Below, piece after piece: positions 35,764-47,387 of a stretch of 64,000 nt of DNA (its first letter is position 1; each line of letters begins with the position of its first letter). The DNA lies in contig NZ_JAEQNE010000010.1 of the NCBI RefSeq assembly GCF_016722785.1, forward strand, positions 1-64,000. The letters run 5' to 3'. The notes under the pieces were generated by a model. It saw only the letters and a list, made by a program, of their open reading frames with translations. It ran no database searches and was not told the origin of the DNA. This DNA comes from Ramlibacter monticola. GTDB taxonomy: Bacteria > Pseudomonadota > Gammaproteobacteria > Burkholderiales > Burkholderiaceae_C. Both the position numbers and the translations under genes were made by a program.

Positions 35764-35813
35764 GGTCTATCTCCTGGCGGGTCCGGTTCTGTCCGGTCAA
35801 GCATACGGCACTC

Positions 35814-35836
35814 CCTCTCCCGCCTTGCGGGAGAGG
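35814..35836. repeat. REP-like hairpin CCTCTCCCG/CGGGAGAGG
   Basis: Arms CCTCTCCCG (35814-35822) and CGGGAGAGG (35828-35836) around CCTTG lie between potC and gabD. The CCCTCTCCC...GGGAGAGGG hairpin is a common proteobacterial REP. A second example is at 45756-45790. Confidence 0.75.
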
Positions 35837-35842
35837 ACGGAT

Positions 35843-36658
35843 TCAATTCATCTGCTGTCGCCGGCCGCGCAGCCACTCCAGCACCCCCATCAGCGAGGTC
35901 GTGAACAGGATCAGCAGGGTCGCCGCCGCCGCGATCGTCGGGTTGATGTTCTCCCGGATGCCCGTGAACATCTGCCGCGGCAAGGTGGCCTGTTCCGGCC
36001 CGGCGATGAACAGCGTCACGACCACTTCGTCAAAGGAGGTCGCGAAGGCGAACAAGGCCCCCGAGATCACCCCCGGCGCGATCACCGGCAGCGTCACGCG
36101 GAAGAAGGTCTCCAGCGGCCCGGCGCCCAGGCTCAGCGAGGCCCGCACGAGGTTGTGGTTGAAGCCCTGCAGCGTCGCCAGCACCGTCGTCACCACGAAA
36201 GGCGCGCCCAGCGCGGCATGCACCAGGATCAGCCCGGTGTAGCTGTCCGACAGCCCGAGCTTCGCGAAGAACAGGTAGCAGGCCACCGCGACCACCACCA
36301 CCGGTACCACCATCGGCGCGATCAGCAGGCTCATGAGGAGCCCCTTGCCGGGGAAGTTGGTGCGCGCCAGCCCCACGGCCGTGAGCGTCCCCAGCACCGT
36401 CGCGACCAGCGTCGCGGCCGGGGCGACGATGAAGCTGTTCTTCGCCGCGCGGGTCCAGTCCGGCGAGGTGAACAGGTTCTCGTACCACTGCAGCGACCAG
36501 CCCGGCATGGGATAGGCGAGGAAGCTGCTGCTGGAAAAGGACAGCGGCATGATCACCAGGATCGGCAGCAGCAGGTACAGCAGCACGGCGGCGCAGAACA
36601 GGCGCACGGCCCACCAGCCGGCCTTGTCCGCGAGGGTGTAGTAGGCAGGGAAGTTCAT
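35843..36658 (-). CDS. potC: ABC importer permease, polyamine type (PotC/PotI-like)
   Basis: A 271-residue inner-membrane permease with six helices. The EAA loop that contacts the ATPase is RASLSLGAGPLETFFRVTLP near residue 170. The N-terminus (AVRLFCAAVLLYLLLPILVI) is a first helix. It forms the channel with the 418-residue permease. The ATG at 36658 follows the previous stop by 5 nt. Its place between gabT and gabD suggests putrescine or GABA as substrate. Confidence 0.9.
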   Translation of the reverse strand: MNFPAYYTLADKAGWWAVRLFCAAVLLYLLLPILVIMPLSFSSSSFLAYPMPGWSLQWYENLFTSPDWTRAAKNSFIVAPAATLVATVLGTLTAVGLARTNFPGKGLLMSLLIAPMVVPVVVVAVACYLFFAKLGLSDSYTGLILVHAALGAPFVVTTVLATLQGFNHNLVRASLSLGAGPLETFFRVTLPVIAPGVISGALFAFATSFDEVVVTLFIAGPEQATLPRQMFTGIRENINPTIAAAATLLILFTTSLMGVLEWLRGRRQQMN

Positions 36659-36663
36659 CGTCT

Positions 36664-37920
36664 TCAGCCGAGGCTCAGGTCGGCCTGCGCGACGCGCCGG
36701 TACAGCGCGTACAGGACCAGGGTGGCACCGAGGAGGATCGCGCCGAGCGCGCAGGCCATGCCCCAGTTCACGTCCACGTTGGTGTACTGGGCGATGTAGT
36801 AGCTGAGCATCTGGTCGTTCGCGCCGCCCAGCAGGGCCGGGGTCACGTAGTAGCCGATGGCGAGGATGAACACCAGCAGCGCACCGGCGCCGACGCCCGG
36901 CAGCGTCTGCGGCACGTAGACGCGGAAGAAGGCGGCCAGCGGCGGACTCCCCAGCGACACGGCCGCGCGCACGTAGGTGGCCGGCACCGACTTCATCACG
37001 CTGTAGATCGGCAGGATCATGAACGGCAGCAGGATGTGCACCATGGACACCAGCACGCCGGTGCGGTTGAACAGCAACGTGAACGGCTCGTTGATGAGGG
37101 ACGCTGCCATCAGCGTCTTGTTCACCAGCCCTTCGCGCTGCAGCAGCACGATCCAGGCAGCCACGCGTACCAGGATCGAAGTCCAGAACGGCACCAGTAC
37201 CAGGATCATCAGCAGGTTGGCGCGCCGCGCCGGCAAGGTGGAGAGCCACCAGGCGAGCGGATAGCCGAGCAGCAGGCACAGCAAGGTGACCTCCGCACTG
37301 ATCTCGAAGGTGCGCAGCAGGATGCGGCCGAACACCTGCTGGTCGTCGGGCATGCGCTCGATCGCGCCGTCGGCGCCGCGGCGGAAGTCCACCGAGGCGA
37401 GCAGGTAGTTGGCGGTCCAGCGCGAGGCGTTGTTCGCGATGGCCTGCCAGTACTTCGTGTCGGCCCAGCGGCCGTCGATCTCCAGCAGCTTGTCCCGCAC
37501 GGCTTCATTGCTCAGGCCGGCGGGCAGGGGCATGGCGCGGTAGCTGCCCATGACCAGGGAGCGGGCGCCGGACGCCTCGGTGTTGAGGCGCCGGGCCAAC
37601 GCGCCGGCATCGGAGCCTTCGCGCAGCGAGGACAGGTCCTGCGCCAGCGCCGCGAAGGCGGCGGCCGGCGGCTGGGCCCGCCCGTCCCAGCCGTCCAGCG
37701 CGTCGGAGGTGCGCGGCAGCGCCTGCACCACCTCCGGGTTCTGCACGGCGCGCAGCAGCAGGGCGCCGATCGGCACCAGCAGCGTGAACAGCAGGAACAG
37801 GAACAGCGGCAGCGTGAGCGCCAGCGCCCGGGTGCGGCGGGCGCGCTCGCCGCGGCTGAGGGCGCGCGCCAGCCGCGCGGAGTCCGCGAGGGGGACGGCG
37901 GGTAGCGTGGTGGCGCTCAC
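36664..37920 (-). CDS. potB: ABC importer permease, polyamine type (PotB/PotH-like), with a large periplasmic insert
   Basis: A 418-residue permease, about 110-130 residues longer than the usual 285-310. The extra part lies between the first helix (LALTLPLFLFLLFTLLVPIG) and the second (FEISAEVTLLCLLLGYPLAW), residues about 60-190, and must face the periplasm. It contains QALPRTSDALDGWDGRAQPP and SVDFRRGADGAIERMPDDQQ. The core has the normal six helices and EAA loop (RAAVSLGSPPLAAFFRVYVP). It works with PotA, PotC and PotD. Confidence 0.9.
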   Translation of the reverse strand: MSATTLPAVPLADSARLARALSRGERARRTRALALTLPLFLFLLFTLLVPIGALLLRAVQNPEVVQALPRTSDALDGWDGRAQPPAAAFAALAQDLSSLREGSDAGALARRLNTEASGARSLVMGSYRAMPLPAGLSNEAVRDKLLEIDGRWADTKYWQAIANNASRWTANYLLASVDFRRGADGAIERMPDDQQVFGRILLRTFEISAEVTLLCLLLGYPLAWWLSTLPARRANLLMILVLVPFWTSILVRVAAWIVLLQREGLVNKTLMAASLINEPFTLLFNRTGVLVSMVHILLPFMILPIYSVMKSVPATYVRAAVSLGSPPLAAFFRVYVPQTLPGVGAGALLVFILAIGYYVTPALLGGANDQMLSYYIAQYTNVDVNWGMACALGAILLGATLVLYALYRRVAQADLSLG

Positions 37921-37929
37921 GTCGGGACC

Positions 37930-38967
37930 TTACTGCTGCGTGGACCAGGAGGCGAAGCGCTTCTCGAGTTCCTCGCCCTGGTCGGCCCAGAACTTGATAT
38001 CGAGCTGCACTGCGCTGGCGGCGTTGGCGGGCGCCGTCGGCAGCTGCGCCAGCACGTTGGGCGGCAGCTTGGCCAGCGCCTTGGTGTTGGTCGGGCCGTA
38101 GGAGATGTTCTTCGCGTACTCGGCCTGCGCATCCGGCGAGGAGGCCAGGGCGATGTACTTCTGCGACAGCTCCTTGTTCGGCGCGCCCTTCGGGATCACC
38201 CAGTAGTCCAGGTCATAGATGCTGCCGCCCCAGCTGATCTTGAGGTTGCGGCCTTCGCGCTGCGCGGCGTCGATGCGGCCGTTGTAGGCGGTGGTCATGG
38301 CCACGTCGCCGGCCACCAGGAACTGCGGCGGCTGCGCGCCGGCTTCCCACCACTGGATGTTCGGGCGCAGTTCCGTCAGCTTCTTGAAGGCGCGATCGGC
38401 GCCGGCCTTGGTGGCGAGAACCTTGTAGACCTCCTGCGGCTTGACACCGTCGGCCATCAGCGCGAACTCGAGGTTGTAGCGCGCGCCCTTGCGCATGCCG
38501 CGCTTGCCAGGGAAGGTCTTCACGTCCCAGAAGTCGGCCCAGCTCGTGGGCGCCTTCTTCAGCTTGTCGGCGTTGTACGCCAGGACGGTGGACCACACGA
38601 AGGCCCCGATGCCGCACTCGTGCACGGCGGCCGGCTGGTAGTCGGACTTGTTGCCCACCTTGGCCCAGTCCAGCTTCTCGAACAGGCCTTCATCGCAGCC
38701 GCGCGTGATGTCCGGGCTCTCGACCTCGACCACGTCCCACACCACCTTGCGGGTCTCGACCATCGCCTTGATCTTGGCCTGCTCGCCGTTGTATTCGACG
38801 CTGACGATCTTGCCGGCGCCGGACTTCTCGAAGGGTTCCACGTAGGCCTTCTTCTGCGCCGCGCCGTTGGCGCCGCCGAAGTTGACCACCGTGAGGGTGC
38901 TCTGCGCCACTGCGGGCAGCGCCATCGCGGCCACGGCCGCGGCAATGAAGATGCGGGTCTTGTTCAT
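37930..38967 (-). CDS. potD: periplasmic polyamine/amine-binding protein (PotD family)
   Basis: A 345-residue binding protein with a signal peptide (MNKTRIFIAAAVAAMALPAVA, probable cleavage before QS). The body contains LTVVNFGGANGAAQKKAYVE, VVEVESPDITRGCDEGLFEK and WWEAGAQPPQFLVAGDVAMT, as in the family of putrescine-type binders in gab clusters. The gene follows potA by 27 nt. Binding specificity cannot be read; context suggests putrescine, spermidine or GABA. Confidence 0.92.
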   Translation of the reverse strand: MNKTRIFIAAAVAAMALPAVAQSTLTVVNFGGANGAAQKKAYVEPFEKSGAGKIVSVEYNGEQAKIKAMVETRKVVWDVVEVESPDITRGCDEGLFEKLDWAKVGNKSDYQPAAVHECGIGAFVWSTVLAYNADKLKKAPTSWADFWDVKTFPGKRGMRKGARYNLEFALMADGVKPQEVYKVLATKAGADRAFKKLTELRPNIQWWEAGAQPPQFLVAGDVAMTTAYNGRIDAAQREGRNLKISWGGSIYDLDYWVIPKGAPNKELSQKYIALASSPDAQAEYAKNISYGPTNTKALAKLPPNVLAQLPTAPANAASAVQLDIKFWADQGEELEKRFASWSTQQ

Positions 38968-38994
38968 GTCTTGTCTCCGGGGTTTGGAAAGGGA

Positions 38995-40134
38995 TCAGAG
39001 ATAGATGCGCAGGTGTTCCTCGGCGGCGTACAGGAACACCGTTTCGCCGAGAGAGGGAACTTCGTGGCGGCCCAGCGGCAGCTTGACCATGGCCTCGGGC
39101 TGGCCGGGGACGGTGCAGCGCAGCCGCAGGTGGTCGCCGAAATAGAGCACGTCGACCACCGTGGCCTCGAAGGTGTTGGCCTGGTTCAGCACGCCGGTCA
39201 GCTCGACCCGCTCGGGGCGGATGCAGCAGACGACGCGGTCGCCGGGCTGCGCGCCGTTGACGTTGACGCCGCTCACCCGCACGCCATTGGGCAGGCCCAC
39301 GATGCAGCCGCTGCCCGAGCTGCCGGTGACCACGCCTTCCAGCAGGGTGCTGTCGCCGACGAAGCTGGCGACGAAGCGGTTGGAGGGCGTCTCGTACAGG
39401 CGGTCGACGCGGTCGATCTGCTGGATCGCGCCGTCGTTGAACACGGCGACGCGGTCCGACATGGTGAGCGCCTCCGATTGGTCGTGCGTCACGTAGACGA
39501 AGGTGAGTCCGAGCTGGCGGTGCAACTCCTTCAGTTCCACCTGCATGTGCTCGCGCAGCTGCTTGTCCAGGGCGCCGAGCGGTTCGTCCATCAGTACCAG
39601 CTGCGGCTCGAACACCAGCGCGCGGGCCAGCGCCACGCGCTGCTGCTGGCCGCCGGAGAGCTGCGCGGGATAGCGCGAACCGAGCGGCCCGAGCCGCACG
39701 CTTTCGAGCGCCTGCGCCACCTTCTTCTTCTGCTCCTCGCGCGGCACCTTGCGCACGGTGAGCGGGTAGGCCACGTTCTGTTCCACCGTCATGTGCGGGA
39801 ACAGCGCGTAGTTCTGGAACACCATGCCGAAGTTGCGCTTGTGCGGCGGCGTGCGCGTGATCGGCGTGCCGGCCAGGCTGATCTCGCCCTGGGTGGGCGA
39901 TTCGAAGCCGGCCAGCATCATCAGCGTGGTGGTCTTGCCGGAGCCGGAGGGGCCCAGCAGCGTGAGGAACTCGCCGCGCCGGATCTCCAGGTCGAGGTCG
40001 CGCACCACGAGGCTGCTGCCGTCGTAGCTCTTCTGCACGCCGGTGAAGCTCACCAGCGGCGGCTGGACGAGCTTCAGCGCCGGCGCGCGGCCGGAGCCGT
40101 CGGCGCGCGCGGCGGGCTCAGGGCGCGCCGACAT
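38995..40134 (-). CDS. potA: ABC importer ATPase, polyamine type (PotA)
   Basis: A 379-residue ATPase. Walker A is GPSGSGKTTT, signature LSGGQQQRVALARAL, Walker B LVLMDEPLGALD, and the switch His is in YVTHDQSEAL. A C-terminal TOBE domain follows (residues about 290-370). The ATG at 40134 overlaps the end of gabT by 17 bp, so catabolic and transport genes are translated together. It drives uptake through the two permeases. Confidence 0.93.
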   Translation of the reverse strand: MSARPEPAARADGSGRAPALKLVQPPLVSFTGVQKSYDGSSLVVRDLDLEIRRGEFLTLLGPSGSGKTTTLMMLAGFESPTQGEISLAGTPITRTPPHKRNFGMVFQNYALFPHMTVEQNVAYPLTVRKVPREEQKKKVAQALESVRLGPLGSRYPAQLSGGQQQRVALARALVFEPQLVLMDEPLGALDKQLREHMQVELKELHRQLGLTFVYVTHDQSEALTMSDRVAVFNDGAIQQIDRVDRLYETPSNRFVASFVGDSTLLEGVVTGSSGSGCIVGLPNGVRVSGVNVNGAQPGDRVVCCIRPERVELTGVLNQANTFEATVVDVLYFGDHLRLRCTVPGQPEAMVKLPLGRHEVPSLGETVFLYAAEEHLRIYL

Positions 40135-41416
40135 GGTCCAGCACGCTCGCGAGGATGGCCAGGCCTTCGTCGATGACCGCATCGCTGGCCGTGAGCGGTA
40201 CCAGGATACGCACCACGTTGCCCCAGGTGCCGCAGGTCAGCAGGATGAGCCCACGCTCCGCCGCGGCCGCGACCACCTTCTTCGCGAGCTCGGCATCGGG
40301 CTGCGCGAGCTCGCCGTCGCGGCCGAACTCGATGGCCACCATCGCGCCCAGGCCCCGCACTTCCGCCATGCTGCGGTGGCGGCGGGCCAGGATGCGCAGG
40401 GACGTCATCATCTTCTCGCCCAGGTGGCGGGCGCGGGCGAGCAGCTGCTCTTCCTCGAACACCTCCAGCACCGCCAGCGCGGCGGCACAGCCGAGTGGGC
40501 TGCCGGCATAGGTGCCGCCCAGGCCGCCGGGCGCCGGCGCGTCCATCACCTCGGCGCGGCCGGTCACGGCGGAGATCGGGAAGCCGCCCGCCAGCGACTT
40601 CGCGGACGTGATCATGTCGGGCGCCGCGCCCATCTGCTCGCTGGCGAACCAGGTGCCCGTGCGACCGGCGCCGGTCTGCACCTCGTCGGCGATCAGCAGG
40701 ATGCCGTGCTGGTCGCACAGCGCGCGCAGCCGCGGGAAGAACTCCGGCGGCGCGACGTGGAAGCCGCCTTCGCCCTGCACCGGCTCGGCGATGATCGCCG
40801 CCACCCGCGAGGCCTCGATGTCGTTGCGGAAGATCGCCTCGATCGAGGCGATGGCGTCGTCCACGGAGATGCCGCGCGAGGGCATCGGCCAGGTGGCGTG
40901 GAACACGTCGGCCGGGAAGGGGCCGAAGCCGAGCTTGTAGGGAGCGACCTTGCCCGTGAGGCCCAGCGTCATCATCGTGCGGCCGTGGTAGCCGCCGCCG
41001 AAGGCGATCACGCCGGGACGGCCGGTGTGGGAACGCGCGATCTTGATCGCGTTCTCCACCGCTTCCGCGCCGGTGGTCAGGAACAGGGTCTTCTTGGCGA
41101 ACTGCCCCGGCGCCAGCGCGTTGAGGCGCTCCGCCAGTTCGACGTAGGGTTCGTAGGCGAGCACCTGGAAGCAGGTGTGCGTGAACTTGTCCATCTGCGC
41201 CTTCACCGCGGCGATCACCTTGGGGTGGCAGTGGCCGGTGTTGAGGACGGCGATGCCGCCGGCGAAGTCGATGAAGCGCCGGCCTTCGACGTCCCACACC
41301 TCGGCGTTGGACGCCCGCTCGGCGAAGATCGTGTGGGCATGGCCTACGCCGCGCACGACGGCTGCCTGCCGGCGCGCCAGCAGCGCGGCGTTGGTCAGGT
41401 GCTGGTCTCTTTGCAT
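40118..41416 (-). CDS. gabT: 4-aminobutyrate aminotransferase
   Basis: A 432-residue class III PLP aminotransferase that converts GABA and 2-oxoglutarate to succinate semialdehyde and glutamate. The PLP lysine is in MITSAKSLAGGFPIS (about residue 275); the phosphate-binding TTGAEAVENAIKIARSHTGR is near 115, and IADEVQTGAGRTG near 245. First gene of the operon gabT-potA-potD-potB-potC-gabD. It is divergent from the MocR regulator with about 135 bp between them. Confidence 0.94.
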   Translation of the reverse strand: MQRDQHLTNAALLARRQAAVVRGVGHAHTIFAERASNAEVWDVEGRRFIDFAGGIAVLNTGHCHPKVIAAVKAQMDKFTHTCFQVLAYEPYVELAERLNALAPGQFAKKTLFLTTGAEAVENAIKIARSHTGRPGVIAFGGGYHGRTMMTLGLTGKVAPYKLGFGPFPADVFHATWPMPSRGISVDDAIASIEAIFRNDIEASRVAAIIAEPVQGEGGFHVAPPEFFPRLRALCDQHGILLIADEVQTGAGRTGTWFASEQMGAAPDMITSAKSLAGGFPISAVTGRAEVMDAPAPGGLGGTYAGSPLGCAAALAVLEVFEEEQLLARARHLGEKMMTSLRILARRHRSMAEVRGLGAMVAIEFGRDGELAQPDAELAKKVVAAAAERGLILLTCGTWGNVVRILVPLTASDAVIDEGLAILASVLDHVGAP

Positions 41417-41487
41417 GTCGCTCCTTTGATCTGTCTCAAGTCCCGCGAGCGGGGTGGGGCAGACTGTAGGCAGCGAAGGCGAGGTCT

Positions 41488-41546
41488 AACATATACAGTT
41501 CGACCCGCACAGCGGAAGCACTGTGCAGGCCTCCGACCCAGTACAG
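41488..41546. promoter_or_regulatory. candidate GabR-type direct-repeat operator between gabT and the MocR gene
   Basis: The divergent region has related direct elements: CGACCCGCACAG (41501-41512) and CGACCCAGTACAG (41534-41546), with TAACATATACAG (41487-41498) before them. MocR/GabR proteins are known to bind direct repeats in such regions. The assignment is inference. Confidence 0.4.
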
Positions 41547-41551
41547 ATCCC

Positions 41552-42958
41552 ATGTTCACCCTCGACCCGCGATCGGCCACGCCCCTGGTGACCCAGATCG
41601 TGGAGGGCTTTCGCCGCCTGATCGAGGAGGGGACGCTGCGCCCCGGCGCCAAGCTGCCCTCGATCCGGCAGTTCGCGGCCTCGCACGCGGTCAGCGTCTA
41701 CACCGTGGTCGATGCCTACGACCGGCTGGTGGCGCTGGGCTTCTTCGCCTCGCGCCCGCATTCGGGCTTCTTCGTGCGCAGCCGCGCGACCGGCGCGCTG
41801 GCCCAGACCAGCACCCGCGGCAACTACACCTTCGACTCGATGTGGTACATGCGCCGGATCTTCGAGAACCGGTCGCTGCGCAGCAAGCCCGGGTGCGGCT
41901 GGCTGCCCAACGAATGGCTGTTCGGCGACGGGGTCAAGCGCAGCCTGCGCGCGCTGGCCGCGGAGGAGGCGGACCTGGGCGGCTACGGCGAGCCCAAGGG
42001 CTATCCCCCGCTGCGGCAGCTGGTGCGCGACCTGCTGGCGGAGCACCAGGTCAACGCCCACACCGACCAGGTGCTGCTGACGCAGGGCTCCAGCCAGGCG
42101 CTCGACCTGGCGGCGCGCCGGCTGGTGCGCGCCGGCGATCCGGTGCTGGTGGAGGAGCCCGGCTACGCCAACCTGCTGTCCTCGCTGCGCTTCCTGCGCG
42201 CGCGGCTGGTGGGCGCGCCGCGCACGTCCCAGGGCTGGGACCTGGAGGTGCTGGAGGCGCGGATCCGCGAACACCGGCCCAAGGTGTTCTTCGTGCAGCC
42301 GCGGCTGCAGAGCCCCACCGGCTGCAGCGCGCAGCTCGCGCACCTGCACCGCGTGCTGCAGCTGGCCGAGAAGTACGACTTCGTGATCGTGGAGAACGAC
42401 ATCTACGTCGACCTCGATCCGGAACAGAGGCCCTCGCTGGCCAGCCTCGACCAGCTGCAGCGGGTGGTCCACATCGGCAGCTTCTCCAAGACGATTTCGC
42501 CCAACATCCGGGTCGGCTACCTGGCGGCTCAGCCGGACCTGCTGGAGGAACTGGCGCAGTTGAAGATGCTCTCCGGCCTGACGTCCTCCGAGTTCACCGA
42601 GCGGCTCGCCTATGGCGCGTTGGTGGACGGGCGCTGGCGCAAGCACGTGAAGCACCTGCGCGAGCGGCTCGCGGAGGCGCACCTGCGCACGAGCGCGCAA
42701 CTGGCGGGACTCGGCTTCGAGCTGTTCTGCGAACCCAAGGCGGGGATGCTGCTGTGGGCGCGGCACCCGGCGATCGCGAATTCCGCGGAGCTGGCCTACA
42801 AGGCGGCCGAACAGGACATCCTGCTGGGGCCGGGCCACCTGTTCACCACCGACCTGGCGCCGAGTCCGTGGCTGCGGTTCAACGTGGCTTTCTGCCCCGA
42901 CAGCGTGATCGACTTCCTGCGCGGCGAAGTCGACCCGGCGCAGCGCCAGGCCGCCTGA
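41552..42958 (+). CDS. MocR/GabR-family transcriptional regulator with aminotransferase-like domain
   Basis: A 468-residue protein. Residues about 1-75 form a GntR winged helix (LVTQIVEGFRRLIEEGTLRP, KLPSIRQFAASHAVSVYTV). Residues about 110-460 form a fold-type I aminotransferase-like domain with the PLP lysine in SFSKTISPN (about residue 313) and ENDIYVDLDPEQRPSL before it. By analogy with GabR, GABA and PLP would act as effector and it would activate the divergent gabT operon and repress itself. The ATG at 41552 has no strong ribosome-binding site. Confidence 0.92.
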   Translation: MFTLDPRSATPLVTQIVEGFRRLIEEGTLRPGAKLPSIRQFAASHAVSVYTVVDAYDRLVALGFFASRPHSGFFVRSRATGALAQTSTRGNYTFDSMWYMRRIFENRSLRSKPGCGWLPNEWLFGDGVKRSLRALAAEEADLGGYGEPKGYPPLRQLVRDLLAEHQVNAHTDQVLLTQGSSQALDLAARRLVRAGDPVLVEEPGYANLLSSLRFLRARLVGAPRTSQGWDLEVLEARIREHRPKVFFVQPRLQSPTGCSAQLAHLHRVLQLAEKYDFVIVENDIYVDLDPEQRPSLASLDQLQRVVHIGSFSKTISPNIRVGYLAAQPDLLEELAQLKMLSGLTSSEFTERLAYGALVDGRWRKHVKHLRERLAEAHLRTSAQLAGLGFELFCEPKAGMLLWARHPAIANSAELAYKAAEQDILLGPGHLFTTDLAPSPWLRFNVAFCPDSVIDFLRGEVDPAQRQAA

Positions 42959-43099
42959 GCCTTCACCCATCCACCGGGCGTCCGGGCGCCCGGACGCCCG
43001 CGACATGGCCGGCTATCTCGCCACCCTGAGGTGATATTGCGGCCGAGCCAGGGCGGACAGGGGCCGAAACCTATAATCAAAGGTTCAGCTGGACCCTCC

Positions 43100-45724
<2,625 letters not shown>

Positions 45725-45755
45725 CGCCACCCCCGCGGGCGCTACGCTTCGCGCT

Positions 45756-45791
45756 CCCTCTCCCCTTGGCGGGAGAGGGCCGGGTGAGGGC
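45756..45791. repeat. REP-like hairpin CCCTCTCCC/GGGAGAGGG after alaS
   Basis: Arms CCCTCTCCC (45756-45764) and GGGAGAGGG (45771-45779), followed by CCGGGTGAGGGCCCG. It lies between the convergent alaS and trmB genes and may serve as a bidirectional terminator. It is a common proteobacterial REP pattern, related to 35814-35836. Confidence 0.75.
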
Positions 45792-45794
45792 CCG

Positions 45795-46496
45795 CTACTT
45801 CTTCGTGAACACGACGTCCCACACGCCGTGCCCGAGGCGAATCCCGCGGTTCTCGAACTTCGTCAGCGGCCGGTACTCCGGCCGCGGCGCGAACGCATGC
45901 GCGCTGTTGCGCAGCTGGTGCTCCGCCGACAGCACCTCCAGCATCTGCTGCGCGTACGGCTCCCAGTCGGTCGCGCAGTGGAGGTAGCCGCCCGCCTGCA
46001 GCCGCGGCAGCAGCTTGGCCAGGAAGTGGGGCTGCACCAGCCGCCGCTTGTTGTGCCGGGCCTTGTGCCAGGGGTCGGGAAAGAAGATGTGCACGCCGGC
46101 CAGCGCCTCGGGGGCGAGCATGTGCTCCAGCACCTCCACCGCATCGTGCTGCACGATCCGGATGTTGGTCAGGCCCAGGTCGCCGATGCGCTTGAGCAGC
46201 GCGCCGACGCCCGGCGTGTGCACCTCGCAGCACAGGAAGTTCTTCTCCGGCATCAGGCCCGCGATGTGCGCCGTCGCCTCGCCCATGCCGAAGCCGATCT
46301 CCAGCACCGTGGGCGCGGCGCGGCCGAAGGCCTCGGCCAGGTCGATGCGGGCCGGTTCGTAGGGCAGCAGGTACCGCGGGCCCAGCGTGTCCAGCGCGCG
46401 CTGCTGGCCGACCGTGGTGCGGCCCGTCCGCAGCACGAAGCTGCGGATGCCGCGGCGCGGGGGCACGCTCTCGGGCGTGTTCGATTCGTGGCTCAT
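45795..46496 (-). CDS. trmB: tRNA (guanine-N7)-methyltransferase
   Basis: A 233-residue SAM-dependent enzyme that makes m7G46 in tRNA. SAM-binding motif VLEIGFGMGEATAHIA is at about residues 66-81, then GVHIFFPDPWHKARHNKRRL (catalytic Asp and RNA-binding basic patch) near 140, and CATDWEPYAQQMLEVL near 180. The ATG at 46496 (MSHESNTPESVPPRRGIRSF) follows gluQRS by 14 nt. Length is typical for the family. Confidence 0.95.
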   Translation of the reverse strand: MSHESNTPESVPPRRGIRSFVLRTGRTTVGQQRALDTLGPRYLLPYEPARIDLAEAFGRAAPTVLEIGFGMGEATAHIAGLMPEKNFLCCEVHTPGVGALLKRIGDLGLTNIRIVQHDAVEVLEHMLAPEALAGVHIFFPDPWHKARHNKRRLVQPHFLAKLLPRLQAGGYLHCATDWEPYAQQMLEVLSAEHQLRNSAHAFAPRPEYRPLTKFENRGIRLGHGVWDVVFTKK

Positions 46497-46510
46497 GCCC
46501 CGATTGTCCC

Positions 46511-47380
46511 CTACGGATAGCGCGCGGCCCAGGCGCGCACCGCCCGCTCCAGCAAGCCGGCCACGCCGATGTGCGCATCCACGGGGATGCCCAGCACGCC
46601 GGCCGCCCGGGCCAGCGCCGACGCGGGATCGGCCACCTCCACCGCCGCCGCGCCGTTCTGCTTGGACAGCTTCTCGCCGTTGGGCCCCAGCACCAGCGGC
46701 GCGTGCAGGTACAGCGGCGTCGCGAAGCCCAGCGCATGCTGCAGCAGGATCTGCCGCGGCGTGTTGTCGACCAGGTCTTCGCCGCGCACCACGTGCGTGA
46801 TGCCCTGGTCGGCATCGTCGACCACCACGGCGAGCTGGTAGGCGAACAGGCCGTCGGCGCGCTTGAGCACGAAGTCGCCGACCTCCTCGGCCACGTTCTG
46901 CAGGTGCACGCCGACCCGCCGGTCGGTCCACGGCACCACGCCCTCGCGCACATGGAATCGCCAGGCCCGCGCCTCCCGCTCGTGCAGGCCGCCGCGGCAG
47001 GTGCCGGGATAGACCAGCTCGCCGTGGCGCGTGCGGCCGCGGCCCTGCGCGCGCAGCGCGAGCTCGATGTCCCGCCGCGAGCAGGCGCAGGGATAGGCCT
47101 TGCCTTCGGCCACCAGGCGGTCCAGCGCGGCCTGGTATAGGGACTCGCGGCGCGATTGCCACTTGGGCGCTTCGTCGGGCACGAGGCCGCAGGCCGCGAG
47201 CTGGCGCAGGATCTCCTCGTCGGCGCCGGGCACCGTGCGGGGTCGGTCGACATCCTCGATGCGCACCAGCCAGCGGCCGCCGTGCGCGCGCGCGTCCAGC
47301 CAGCTCGCCAGCGCCGCCACCAGCGAGCCGGCGTGCAGCGGCCCGCTCGGCGAGGGCGCGAACCTGCCGCGGTAAGGCAT
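46511..47380 (-). CDS. gluQ: glutamyl-Q tRNA(Asp) synthetase
   Basis: A 289-residue paralogue of the GluRS catalytic domain without the anticodon-binding part. It has the HIGH-like motif (GRFAPSPSGPLHAGSLVAAL) and a KMSKS-like motif EKLSKQNGA. The zinc cysteines are in CACSRRD and YPGTC. It attaches glutamate to queuosine in tRNA(Asp). Start ATG 47380; an upstream extension would overlap lysR. It lies between lysR and trmB in one likely operon. Confidence 0.93.
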   Translation of the reverse strand: MPYRGRFAPSPSGPLHAGSLVAALASWLDARAHGGRWLVRIEDVDRPRTVPGADEEILRQLAACGLVPDEAPKWQSRRESLYQAALDRLVAEGKAYPCACSRRDIELALRAQGRGRTRHGELVYPGTCRGGLHEREARAWRFHVREGVVPWTDRRVGVHLQNVAEEVGDFVLKRADGLFAYQLAVVVDDADQGITHVVRGEDLVDNTPRQILLQHALGFATPLYLHAPLVLGPNGEKLSKQNGAAAVEVADPASALARAAGVLGIPVDAHIGVAGLLERAVRAWAARYP

Positions 47381-47387
47381 CAGGCCT

